Below the pieces are notes generated by a model. It did no database searches and had not been told where the DNA came from. It saw only the letters and a list, made by a program, of their open reading frames with translations. From Guyanagaster necrorhizus (Eukaryota > Basidiomycota > Agaricomycetes > Agaricales > Physalacriaceae), in contig NW_025064910.1 of NCBI RefSeq assembly GCF_019112545.1, positions 179,491 to 243,490 of the forward strand: 64,000 nucleotides of DNA, given 5' to 3'. Positions 10,440 to 22,619 of this stretch are shown in pieces. Both the position numbers and the translations under genes were made by a program. Position 1 is the stretch's first letter, and each line of letters starts with the position of its first letter.

Positions 10440-13068
10440 GATGGAGGTGACTGATGAAGAAAGAAACTGGAAGGCTCATAACTGACTCATACATAAGCTA
10501 TTCTTATACTGAAATCTTGACACTCTCTTCAATTTTGATGAAGTCTGGCAACAGCATTATTGAATTCAAGACAAGCAAGTCCAGACAGATTCTGAGCAGA
10601 TCAGAGAAGGACTTACAGAGCATGCCAGAGAAGAGGCTCAATGAGAAGCTGAGGAAGCCAAAGACAATTGGTGATGATAACAGCAATAGTGTGAGATCGA
10701 GGCTGAGCATCTCAGTAGCACCTCTCTGGGCTGATATAGCCTCTGATCCAAGCTCTCTACTCTTATTTTCCAGGAGCCCAGTATCACCAGCACTGATCCA
10801 TAGGTGGAAGGACCTTGTGAGACTCTTACTGCTAATAAAGCCAGAAGAAGAGGAGATAATAGTATCCTCTCTCCTGCATGAGATGACTGCCCCTCTCAGT
10901 GAACCAGCAGCTCTGAGACTCTTCAATACCTCTCTTTCTGATATACTTTCAGCATTGACACTATCCACAGAGATGATAAGTCTATTCTTGACCTCTATGA
11001 GCTATCAGTATCTCTCAACATCTATGTCTCTGACCATACTCTCTGAGAGTTTCTCAGAAGCCAAATTGCCTAACAATTTCTCAACTCAGAGTTCTATAAA
11101 AACTTCTGAGTCTATAATAAGGACTTGGAGGCAATGCAAGTGACTGGTAGCAACAAGTATGACACTAAGATTGGAGCCAGTCTCTAAGTGAGCTTCTTCT
11201 CCATTCCAGTCTCCATCTCTTCAGGCCTTATAGCTGAGCTAAGCACCCAGCTAGAACAGCAGGTTTCCAATGATCAAACTGCTCAAGGCCAAGATGAGTA
11301 TCTTTAGCTAGCCTATTACCTCTCTCCTTGAGGAAGAGGAGGATGAGAATGACTAGGATGGAGATAGTGAGAGCATGGAGAGCAGTGAGGGCCTCTATAG
11401 GCTCAAGGACTTTATGAAGTACACTAAGAAAGAGACAGATGAAGAAGCATTAGAGGAGGAGATACAGAGGGCATAGATTGAGGAGTACTACAATCTCTAC
11501 TGAAAGGGGGTAATATTCTTATAGTGTAATGCCAAATAGTTGATGTCACAGATGGGATAATTATATATTAATGCAGAATCAGATGAATGACAGGATATTT
11601 TACAATATTCTGCCACTAAATATACAGCACAGACCTATAACTAGAATCACCCAGAAGACTGACTCCAAGACCTACCAGCATACAAGTTCTGGTTCAATAT
11701 TCAGCCAATGTTATGGTCACCACCCACCACTCTGCAGTGAGCTATATATATGACTCTCTTGATCCAAAGTCAGCAAAGCTGGCAAACTGACATCACTCCA
11801 TTAGTATGATTCTCAGCAACTCAGCTCTCTCACTCTAGGCTGCAGCTGAAAACCTGGCCTGATAGGTTTTGAAATCTATGGACTAGCAAAGAGAGCTGAT
11901 TACTCAGCACTCAGCCACCACCAAACAAGGCTACCAGAAGCAGGGCTGGAAAGAAACTGGTCTATGATGACTCAGAGACAGTCAAATTAAGATTTACTAT
12001 ATGAAATGAGATAATTGTACAAAAAAAAGCCATGCTCTAAGAAAGCCCTGTCACTAATGACAACTCACTCCACTCCTTTTCTGAGCCACCTATTGAATGG
12101 TGCCACTCATCTTTCAATAAATAGCTCAACCTGATGGAGCCATTATCTGAAAATACAGTGGTAATGCAGTGCTGCCCCAACTATTTAAAGGAGCTTCCCA
12201 TAACATCAACTACTTCTTGGTTGATTGTAAACAATACTTCAAGATGTATATCACCTATCTAGAGACAGACATGAACAAGGTTATCTTTGCCTCCTCCTAC
12301 CTAGAAGATAAAGCAAAAATATGGTGGATCTTAATTTTCCCTAACTTTCAGTCTACCATGTAGAAGCACTACCAATACTCTTTATGGCCAGTATTCAAAC
12401 AAATATTAAATGACAAGTTTATCAATCCTGCTGTCCAGAAAGTTCATAAATAGAAGATCAAAAAATGGAAGATGGGAGATAAGATAGTGACAGATTACTC
12501 TGACAAGCTAAAACAGCTTGCCAAACTTGCCAGAATACAGGATGATATAGCAAACAATAGAAGAATAGTTGAAGCCCTCAAGAGAGGATCTCTGCCCTCC
12601 TATATTATGATGATCTCAGTAATTGAGAAATTCATCCTGGTCAGCTACAATGAATGAAAGGAGTGAATCATTGAAATGTACAAGGAGTGGCAATGACAAA
12701 AGATGGAGCAGTTGACATTGCAGAAATACCAGAAGCTAAACTAGCCTATGGGTTTAAACTCCAAAGTCAGCAATTCATCTGCCTTGAAATCAGGATCATC
12801 AATGGCCAGCACATTATCCTACACTGCTCAGAAGACAGGCACCAATATAATATATATAGAGGCAGAAAAGCCCATAGATATCAATTGACTAAAGAAAGAA
12901 GGTAAGTGCTTCAACTGTAGATAGAAAGGCCACATGTCAAAGGACTGTCCAAAGAGGAAGCAGATGTGCAAAGACATCAAGGTGCAGATCACTGAACTGC
13001 AAAAGAAAGCAGAGGAACTCAGCATAAAAACAAAGATTGAAGAGGTAAAATATGAGGCTGACCAGTGA
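10440..13068 (+). pseudogene. gag: Gyp3 gag, 5'-truncated
   Basis: The N-terminal low-complexity part (open from 10454 to 11143) matches the Gag frame of Gyp1 (ESIIRTWRQ against SSIMSTWRQ). The capsid appears in another frame from about 12169 (DCKQYFKMY, DMNKVIFASSYLE, YSDKLKQLAKLA), so at least one frameshift separates them. The zinc knuckle near 12907-12948 has an internal stop. It ends ADQ then TGA 13066-13068, the ancestral form of the gag terminus. Confidence 0.8.
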
Positions 13069-16000
13069 GCGATTCCACTGAGTTGGCCAAGAAAGGCAGT
13101 ATTATGGTAGCTGCTGGATAGACTAATAGTACTTTTGTAAGTACTCCTATGTCTAAAGTATCTGTATATTTGAATATACCCTGAACTTTGATTACACACA
13201 CTGCCTCTGAATTGCCAAAAAAAAAACCTTAAATACCTATGAGCTGAATAGAGAGAGAGACCCCCATTAAGTGGCTTAAGCCATTCAACACCAAATGGAC
13301 CTGGTGGGCCATCAAAGATGCTACAATAGAAGAAGTAGTGAAGACCATACTCAAAAACTGGGTATATAAAGTCTGAACTGAAGAGATCACTAATGAAATG
13401 ATTAAAGAGATGAGGAAGGCTGAAAGATGTCAAGTGCTAGAATGGCTTGATAAACTATATGGACCCTGATGATATGTCCACTGAACCAAAACTCTAGGAT
13501 GAGATCTGATAGCTAAGGCCCAGATTAAAACTCTCATGAACTGCACTATGCATGTGGTAACAGTATTAATTGACAGCAGCTGTATTGGCAGCTTAATCAA
13601 TCATGCTTTTATCAACAAGCACCAGCTTCTGACTCAAGCCACCACTGCTCCTATCCCAGTCTACAATGCCAATGGAACCAAAAACCAAGCTAGCTCAATA
13701 ACCAAATTTGTCGAGTTGCAATTAACTATTGGAGACTACTCCAAATGGATTGACTTAGCTGTCACTGACCTTGAGACAAAAGAAGTCTTTTTTGGTCATG
13801 ACTGGTTGATCTGTCACAACCCTCTGATTAACTGGAAGATCAAAAAGATCACTTTTGCATGCTATAAATGCTAAAAGATTTTATTTGAATTTCTAGATGA
13901 GGATTCTAAGAACAGATGGAATGAAGAGATAGAGAACAATGAAACTATCCTTGCCATTGATGTTCAGAAGGCTATCCATATATGAGCCATGCACCATGTC
14001 AATGATCTAGCAGTGAAAGCCAATGCAGAAAAGGGGGAGAGGACATTTAAAGAGATGATACCTGGATGGACATGAGACTACAAAGATCTCTTTGAGAAGA
14101 AGAGCTTTAATAAGCTCTCAGAACCTAAACTATGAGATCATGCCATTGAGCTAATCTCCAATGCTAATGCCAATCTCAACTGCAAGATCTACCCACTTGA
14201 TAACAATAAACAGCTAGAGCTTGACAAATTCCTAGATAAAAATCTGTCTAGCAGATAAATTCAACTATTGAAGTCTCTAATGGCTTCTTCATTTTTCTTT
14301 GTTAAGAAGAAAGATAGCAAGCTTCAACTGGTCCAAGACTACAGGAAGCTTAACAAAATGACAATCAAGAATCATTACCCCCTTCTCTTAATCTCTAAAC
14401 TAATAGATAAACTTTGGAGGGCTAGATATTACACCAAACTCAATATCTGCTGGGGATACAACAATGTTTGCATCAAGGAAGAGGATGAATAGAAAGCTGC
14501 CTTCCAGACAAATTGAGGGCTCTTTGAGCCAATAGTCATATTCTTTGGACTCACAAATTCACTAGCCACCTTCCAGTGGATGATGAACAACATCTTCAAG
14601 GATCTCATTGCTACAGAAAAAATGATCATCTACTTAGATGACATCCTCATCATATCTCAAATGAAAGAAGAATATTTACAGCTGGTTCAACAAGTCTTGG
14701 CCCTAATGAGAAAACATAAACTGTTTCTCAAAGCTGAGAAATGCAAATTTGAGGTGCTAGAAACAGAGTATCTCAGAGTAATCATCAGTGAAGGAAGCAT
14801 CCATATAGACCCCATCAAGATTGCTGAGATGATAGAGTGGCCAGAACCAATGAAGAAGAAGAAACTCTCATCCTTTTTAGGGTTCACTAACTTCTACTAA
14901 TGGTTTATTCAGGACTGTAGCAAAATAGTCTGGCCAATAATGCAGTTAACTGGAAATGCTCCCTAGACATGAAGCCTATCACAACAAGCTTTCTTGAATG
15001 AACTAAAACAGTGGTTGACAGAAGATGTAGTACTCACCATCCCCACTCAAGATGGTAGATTCTGGATTGAAGCCAACTTAAGCAAGGAAGCAATTGGTGC
15101 CATATTATCTCAGAACCAGAATGAGAAATGGCAATCTATAGCTTTTCTCTCAAAACCTTTGATCATCATAGAATGAAACTATGAAATCTATAACAAAAAA
15201 CTACTCATAATAATGCTCACCCTGAAAGAATAGTGATATTACCTGATTGGTGCTAAACAAATATTTGAAGTTTAGACCAACCATCAAAGTCTCAGATATT
15301 TTTGGCAGCTGCAGAAGCTAAACCAATAGCAGGCCCAGTAGATGATGGAATTAAGCCAGTATCAATACACCCTGCATTATAAGATGAGATGGCAAACAAG
15401 AAGGCTGATCTTCTCAGCCAACAAGCAGACTATGATCAAGGAGGAGCAGATAATAAGAGCATAATAATACTCAGGCTTGAACATTTCAGAGCTATGATCA
15501 TGTCAACTAAAGAAGAGATCTATAAACAGATCAAGAGTGTGACTAGAGACAATAGCAAATAGAACCAATGAGTGACCTCATTCCTGAACCATGAATGAGA
15601 TATAACAAAGGAGAGAGGCATGATCTGATATGATAGACAGATCTACATCCTATGAGACCAGAGACTACATGGTGAGATCATCACCATCTGCTATGACCAT
15701 GCCACTGTGAGACATCTGGGAATTGCAAAAACCAAAGAATTGATTTTCCATAAATACTGATGACCTAAGATGAGACAGAACATCAAACATTATGTTAAAG
15801 CATGCAAAATTTGCTAACAAGACAAATTCTTGACTTAAGCCTGTGCTGCACCACTACATCCAAACAAGATCCCACATACACCATAGACTCATATCTCAAT
15901 AGATATGATCACTAGACTACTCAATTGCAATAGGTATAATGCAATCATTATTATCATTGATCAGTTTTCTAAAGCAACCATTCTGATTGTCTGTTTCATA

Positions 16001-16960
16001 GAATTGACATCTGAAGGATGGGCAAAAATATTGTGGGATGAGGTTTATGCAAAATATGGCATACCCCAGACAGTCATTTCTGACTGAGGATCACAATTTA
16101 TCTCTAAGTTTTTAGATAATTTATATAAACTTCTAAACATTTGCTGCAATGCATCTATGGCATACTATCTGCAAACTGATGGCCAAATAGAAAGAGCAAA
16201 TCAAGAAATTAAAAAATACTTATGCTTTTTTATTAATTATAGGCAGGACAATTAGGTTGAATGGTTAGCCCTCATAGCCTTCTAACATAACAATTGAATT
16301 CACTCTGTGACAGGCAAAACACCATTCTTTGTAAACTATAGCTATTACTCTAACATTGCCCAAATGACACAATCTTATATCTCCACACTCACATCTGTAG
16401 ACTTTGCTGCAACCATAATAAAGATACATGAAGAAATACACACTGCTTTTGAAAAGGCAGCAGCAGCAATGAAAAAACACTATAATACCCACTGTCAAGC
16501 TGTCCACTCTTACAATATCAATGACAAAGTCTGATTGGATACAACCAATCTCCACCTCCCATGGTCAAAGCAAAAGCTTTTTGACAAATACACAGGACTC
16601 TTTCTCATTATAGTAAAAGTCAGTGTCTCTGCTTACTGACTCTGTCTCCCAATGTATTGGAAGATTCATAATGTCTTCAGCAAGATATTGCTGACACCAT
16701 ACATTATGCTAGCATTCTCAAACTAGAAACAACCCCCTCTACTGCCCCCTGATCTCATCAATGATGAAGAACATTATAAAATTAACTGAATCCTAGATCA
16801 TAAATTATGCAAGGTCAAAGCAAAAGATAGCAGGATGATAACAACAGTAGACTATCTGATTAGCTGGAAGGGCTATGGTCCTGAATCTAACCAGTGGGTG
16901 AATGAAAAATAGATGAAGGCCAACAACACTATATATGACTACAAATTATCCCTAAATTAA
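13065..16960 (+). pseudogene. pol: Gyp3 pol
   Basis: All domains can be followed: protease-like LIDSSCIGSLIN (Gly lost), RT with intact YLDDILII, RNase H, integrase (YNAIIIIIDQFSK) and chromodomain, ending TAA 16958-16960. A one-base deletion near 15.39 kb shifts the frame between RNase H and integrase. It is 3,896 nt long against 3,894 in Gyp1 and Gyp4. Stops are frequent and include TAA, TAG and TGA. Confidence 0.88.
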
Positions 16961-16993
16961 GCCATTGGAATGATAGTCTTAAGGAGAAAGTAA

Positions 16994-17460
16994 TGTTATA
17001 ATTTTTTCCTTTTTAATCTTCTTTTTATAGATTAACCCCTATTTATGCTTAGTCAGAGCATCTAAACCAGTGCTTAAGACTGTGGAATAGGCTTAGTCAG
17101 CATAATAAGCCCAGTTGGTCATTATCTTTTAATGCAACAGCATTGCTCAATGATATACAATAAATCTTTTGTGTATAATAGTAATGCCTAAGGACAATAG
17201 ATACAAAGGATACAGAAACACACAATAGACAGCAGTATATTTATCTACATGATGTACAGTATATAAGGAGGCTCACACTTGCTAGTAATCTCCAGCTTTG
17301 AGCTAAAGTTTATTTATACTCATTCTACTTTTGAGCTACTTCCTATGCCTTGAAGCACTTTGATCACAAAGCACACTAAAGTGAACTCTAACAGAAGACT
17401 TGAATATGAAGTCACATTAGTTTATCATATGTTCAGATTATATACAGCTTGAGTCTAACA
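16994..17460 (+). repeat. Gyp3 3' LTR
   Basis: 467 bp, the same length as the Gyp2 LTR, from TGTTATAATT to GAGTCTAACA, so Gyp2 and Gyp3 belong to one subfamily. It is preceded by a decayed polypurine tract (AAGGAGAAAG). Confidence 0.85.
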
Positions 17461-17585
17461 AAACCACTAATATCTCTGATTGCCACTAGCATCAGCTAGA
17501 AGATAATGTCAGTTACCCATATGATTCTTAATATACACTTCAGTGGATCACTACTCCAAGCAGATCTATTCTGAAGTGAACCCCT

Positions 17586-18058
17586 AACAACAATAATGCC
17601 ATCTTTGTGAACTATCAACAAAAGCCTGCCCAACTCTTGCTACATTATAGATATAGAGCCACTGCTATAAAGAATTGAAGCAAGAACATTGATGTTCTAA
17701 TCCAATATCACCAGCTTAACTGTCCACCAGTACCTACCCTAGTGCCAATGAGACCACTGAAGAAAAAACATAATCATAGTGTCAGTATCAAGAAGAGTGA
17801 GAAGCAGAAGCAGGAGCAAGAGCAAGAGAGAGCTGGAGCTAGAATAGAGCAGGCAGGAGGAAGGAATGAAAGGAAGACTAATGCAGCAATAGCTGTAGAA
17901 TCTGAGGCTCAGGGCATCTGAGATGAGCATGATGTTATGCTATTCTTCTGGGGTAACTCAAAGGCAGCATGAAAAAGACATGCCAAGAAGGAAGCAGATC
18001 ATAGAGAGTACTTGGAGAAATAGAGGTCTAAAATACCCAAAAACTCATCTAATGTATA
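17586..18058 (+). pseudogene. Decayed unidentified coding stretch
   Basis: One frame runs about 157 codons with four or five stops (first TGA after about 27 codons). It includes a charged Lys/Glu/Gln/Arg-rich part (KKSEKQKQEQEQERAGAR) and later HDVMLFFWGNSKAA and KKEADHREYLEK. It lies in the DNA between Gyp3 and Gyp4, is CpG-free, and does not match the gypsy plan. I do not recognise it. The remaining bases of 17461-18251 show nothing further. Confidence 0.3.
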
Positions 18059-18256
18059 ATATCATATATAAGCTTATTTGCATATTGTCATGTTTTGAGA
18101 ATAGACTCAGACATTAATATTGTGCTTGTCAAGGTTACCAGTGACATTTAGCATCAAGAGTCCATTGATTAGACATCTATTAAATAAGCTCTCAGCTGCA
18201 CTGACAGAAAAGAGATAAAGATCTATAAAGATGCTAAGATTGGCCATCTATAAAAG

Positions 18257-18692
18257 TGTTAGGCCCAAGCTCCATGTGACTATTGACATGTGATCAACAG
18301 TTTGGTACCTTGTATTTGGGTATGTCCAACTGAGGTCACGGTAATAGTGTTTGTGGTTCAAGGCATCTTTTAGCAAGTTGCTCGAGATAGAATGGTATAG
18401 AATAAACTTTAGCTCGAGGCTGGTTTGTACCAGCAAGAGCTGTGGTCCTTAAATACAAAATTGGTTGTGCTAATAATATGTACTACTTATTATAAAGATC
18501 TGTGTCCATGGTGCCCATTGTCCTTGAGCATCGTTACTATACATAAAAGGCCAATTGTGTTCATTGAACATCATTGTTATTCAGTGATGGTCAGTTGCAT
18601 TTGTGCTGACTAATCCTCTCTCACAGATCTTGACTAAGCATAAATAGGGGTTATGGCTGCGAAAATGGAATAAAAGGAAGAAAATCATAATA
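18257..18692 (-). repeat. Gyp4 3' LTR
   Basis: 436 bp. On the minus strand it starts TATTATGATT (TG mutated to TA) and ends GGGCCTAACA. I count about 30 differences from 25765-26200, all transitions, with at least six sites showing TG against CA. Confidence 0.95.
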
Positions 18693-18725
18693 TTACCCCT
18701 TCCTTAAGACCATCGTCCTGATGGC

Positions 18726-21700
18726 TTAATTTAGAGATAGTCCATAGTCATGTATGGCATCGGCAGCATTCATGTACTTCTCGTTTATCCACTGGTTAGA
18801 TTCAGGGCTGTAGCCCTTCCAGCTGATGAGGTAATTGATGGTCATCATTGAGCTGCCTCTTTTGGCTTTGACTTTACATAATCTGTAATTGAGGACTTGG
18901 TCAATTTCAAAGTGTTCTTCATCATCGATCAGGGTTAGAGGTGGTGCCAGGGGTTTCTCCTGATTAGAGAATGCTGACATGATGTAAGGGGTTAGGAGAA
19001 ACTCATTGAAGACGTTATGGATTTTCCAGGCCATCGGAAGTTTGAGTTTGTAGGCCACTGCACTGATTTTCACAAGAATCAGAAAGGGCCTAGTACATTT
19101 GTCTGCTAATTTTTGCTTTGGCCTGGGGAGATGTAGGTTTGTTGTGTCGAGCCAGACTTTATCATGCATGGCATAGGTGATGGTGGGATGACAGTGCTTG
19201 TCATACTGGTTCTTCATGATAATCGCGGTTTTTTCTAGTGTGGCTTTGGTTTCAGAGTGTATAGCAGCCATTGTGATCGTGAAGTCTATAGATGCAGGTG
19301 TGGAGCTTTGTTGTCATGTAGTCTGTGCGATGTTGGGGTGTCGCCTATGATTTATGAAAAATGGGGTTTTCCCTGTGGCAGAATATACTCTGTTATTATA
19401 TTGGAAAGCGGCAAGGGCCAACCATTCGGTCCAATCATCCTGTCGATAGTTGATAAATAGGCAAAGATATTTTTCAACTTCTTGACTGGCCTGCTCTGTC
19501 TGTCCATCGGTTTGAGGGTGATAAGTGGTGGACACGTTCTATTGGATGTTAAGAAGACGATAGAGGTCCATCAGAAATTTTGAGATGAATTGCGGGCCCC
19601 GATTGGAGATTACTATCTGTGGCATTCCATATTTGGCATAGATCTCATCGTGCAGGATCTTGGTCCATCCCTTGGAGGTAAGATTCATGGCACAGGTGAC
19701 CGGTACAATCGCTTTGGAGAACCTATCGATGATTATGAGGATGGCATCATACCCTTGACTTTCTGGTAATCTGGTTATCATGTCGACGGAAATGTGTGTC
19801 CAGAGAGTGGTCGGGATCTCATTTGGATGTAAAGAGGCTGTGCAGGCTTGTGTCAATGTCTTTCCCCTTTGGCAGACTTTGCATGCTTTGACATAGATGG
19901 TGATGTCTTTATCAATTTTGGGCCACCAGTATTCCCGCAGTACCAGCTCTTTTATCTTGGTGATGCCTGGATGGCCAGCTGTTTCATGATCATGGCAGGT
20001 GGTGATGATTTCTCCCTGAAGTCCCTGATCACAGGGGATGTAAATCCTTCCATCGTATCAGATGAGTCCTCCTTCCTTCGTGAGCCCCTTCTCATGATTC
20101 AGGGATAGGGCTATTCACTGGTCCCATTTGCGTGGGTCATGTGTCACGCTTTTGATCTGCTCATGAATTTCCTCTTCTGTGGGCATGATCATGGTGCGGA
20201 AATGTTTAAGTCGGAGTATGATTACTCCATCATTGTCAGCCCCTCCCTGATCATGATCTGGTCGTTGACTCAAAAGATCAGCCTTCTTGTTGGCTGTTCC
20301 TGGTTTATGATGGAGAGTATACTGATACTGGGTCAATTCGGTGACCCACCGGGCCTGCCACCAATTGAGTTTTTGTGGTTGGCAGAAGTAACACAGGTTC
20401 TGGTGGTCGGTCCAGATTTCAAAGACCTCGGTGGCCCCAATTAGGTAGTGTCACCATTCCTTGAGGGCCAACATGATGGCGAGGAGTTCCTTGTCATATA
20501 TCTCATAGTTGCGTTCAGTGATGGTGAGTGCTTTTGATAAGAAGGCCACTGGTCACCATCTTCCTTTCTGTTCCTGTGATAATACTGCCCCTATAGCCCC
20601 TTTGCTTGCGTCTGCTTTGACTCAGAACTTCCCATCATTGGTAGGGATTGCAAGGATGACATCCTCCACTAGTCGTCGTTTGAGGTCGCTAAACATGGCT
20701 TGTTGGGAGACTCCCCAGGTCCAAGAGGCATTGCCGGTTAGTTGTGTCATCAGACATACTATTTTGTTATAGTCATGGATGAATCGCTGGTAGAAGTTGA
20801 TAAAGCCAAGAAAAGATTGAAGTTCCTTTTTTTTTACTGGCTCTGGCCATTCAGTCACCCCTGCTATTTTTATTGGGTCCATCCGAATACTCCCCTCGGA
20901 GATTATTACTCTGAGATATTCTGTCTCGGGAACTTCAAACTTGCACTTTTCCACTTTGAGGAACAACTTGTGCTTCCTCATGAGTGCTAGTATCTTTCGC
21001 ACAAGGGTTTGGTGTTCTTCTTTCGTCCTGGACATAATGAGAATGTCATCAAGGTAGATGGTTATCTTCTCAGTGGTGATGAGGTCCTTAAATATATTGT
21101 TCATCATCTATTGGAAGATTGCTAGAGAGTTGGTGAGCCCGAAGAACATCACTGTCGGTTTGAACAGCCCTCAGTTCGTCTGGAAGGCCGCCTTCCACTC
21201 ATCCCCCTCCTTGATGCAGACATTGTTATATCCCCATCGGATGTCGAGCTTGGTATAGTACTTGGCCCCATGGAGCTTGTCTATTAGTTTCGAGATTAGG
21301 GGAAGAGGGTATCAGTTTTTGATAGTCATCTCATTCAGTTTTTGGTAATCCTGAACAGGACAGAGCTTCCCATCTTTCTTTTTGATGAAGAAAAAGGGGG
21401 ACGCTATAGGGGATTTGGAAGTTCTGATTCATCTGCTGGACAAGTTCTCCTCCAGAAACTTGTCTAGCTCCTGTTGTTCAGTGTTGCTAAGCAGGTAGGT
21501 TTTACAGTCGAGGTTTGCATTCATGTTTAGAATCAATTTGATCACATGATCCCAAGGCTTTGGTTCTGGTAGCTTGTCGAAACATTCCTTTGCGAATAAG
21601 TCCTCGAAGTCTCTGGCCCACTCGGACACTATCTCTTCAAAGGTTTTTTCCTTCTTCTGTTCATTGACTTGTGCCACTAGCTCATTGGCATGGTGTGTCA

Positions 21701-22619
21701 CATGGGCATGCAACTCTCGTTGCACATCAACAATGAGGATCGTTTCCCCTTCTTCCATTTCCTCATTCCACTGATCTGTTGGGTCTTTGTCTGGGAGTTC
21801 GAATGGGGTTTTCCGGCAGCGGCATCTGGTGAAGATGATCTGTCCGGTTTTCCAGTTGATAAGCGGATTATGTCTGATGAGCCAGTCATGTCTGAGGAAC
21901 ACTTCCTTGGTTTCAAGATCTGTTACTGTCAGATCTATTCATTCAAAATGGTCTCTGATGGTCAGCCAGAGCTCCATGAACTCTGTGATTGATCCAGCTT
22001 GGTTTTTGGTTCCGTCAGCATTATATACTAGTATCAGGGCTGCTGTAGCTTGAGTTGGTATGCCATGCTTGTCGATGAAAGCTCAATTGATTGAACTCTC
22101 AGTACACCTGCTGTCAATCAGGGTGGCCACTTCATGTGAACTTCGATCGGTTAGGATCTCAATCTGGGCCTTGATGATCAGGTCTCATCCGGTGGTCTTA
22201 GTGCATCGGACGAACCTTCTAGGGTCTCAAAGCTCATTGAGCCATTTCAGAGCTCGACATCGCTCTGTCATTTTGATTCCTTCAATCATCTCATCTATCA
22301 CCTCCTCAGCTCAGGTATGATGTATTCAGTTTTTAAGAATGGCTTTTGCTGCAGCTTCATCTCATGCATCTTTGATGGCCCTCCATGTCCACTCAGTATC
22401 AAATGGTTTGAGCCAGGTTCCAGGACCCTCTGTCTCTGTTCGGCCCGTGGGCATTTGAGTTTTTGTTTGCGATTCTTTGGTGTGCATGATAGATGTGGGT
22501 ATATTCAAATGCACAGGAAGTGTAGGAATAGAGGTAACTACCAAAGTAGTATCAGTCCATTTAACAGCTGGTTCAGGCACACTATAGGAGTCCTTGGCCG
22601 ACCTAGTGGAATCACTCAC
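18726..22619 (-). pseudogene. pol: Gyp4 pol
   Basis: A single 3,894-nt frame, exactly the length of Gyp1 pol. Protease LIDSRCTESS (Gly to Arg in DSG). RT with [15 protein letters not shown] and YLDDILIM. RNase H (KADASKGAIGAVLSQ). Integrase (CHDHETAGHPG, CKVCQR, ISVDMITRLP, SNRGPQF with the second Asp now Asn, [18 protein letters not shown]). Chromodomain (NYLISWKGYSPESNQW), ending SLN then stop at 18726. About twenty stops, mostly TGA or TAG for Trp or Arg. Begins with GTG overlapping the gag stop by one base. Confidence 0.93.

Larger units (their letters stand above)
10440..17460 (+). mobile_element. Gyp3, gypsy element lacking its 5' end in this window
   Basis: Contains gag from its middle, complete pol and a 3' LTR (16994-17460). 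Its 5' part must lie left of Gyp2, outside the window, because Gyp2 is inserted in it. Only two CpG dinucleotides were found between 8139 and 18256, both in TCGA, so this copy is heavily mutated. Confidence 0.8.

Noticed and set aside
10504..10968. Minus-strand frame opposite Gyp3 gag
   Set aside because: Shadow of the plus-strand Gag frame, which aligns with Gyp1 and Gyp4.
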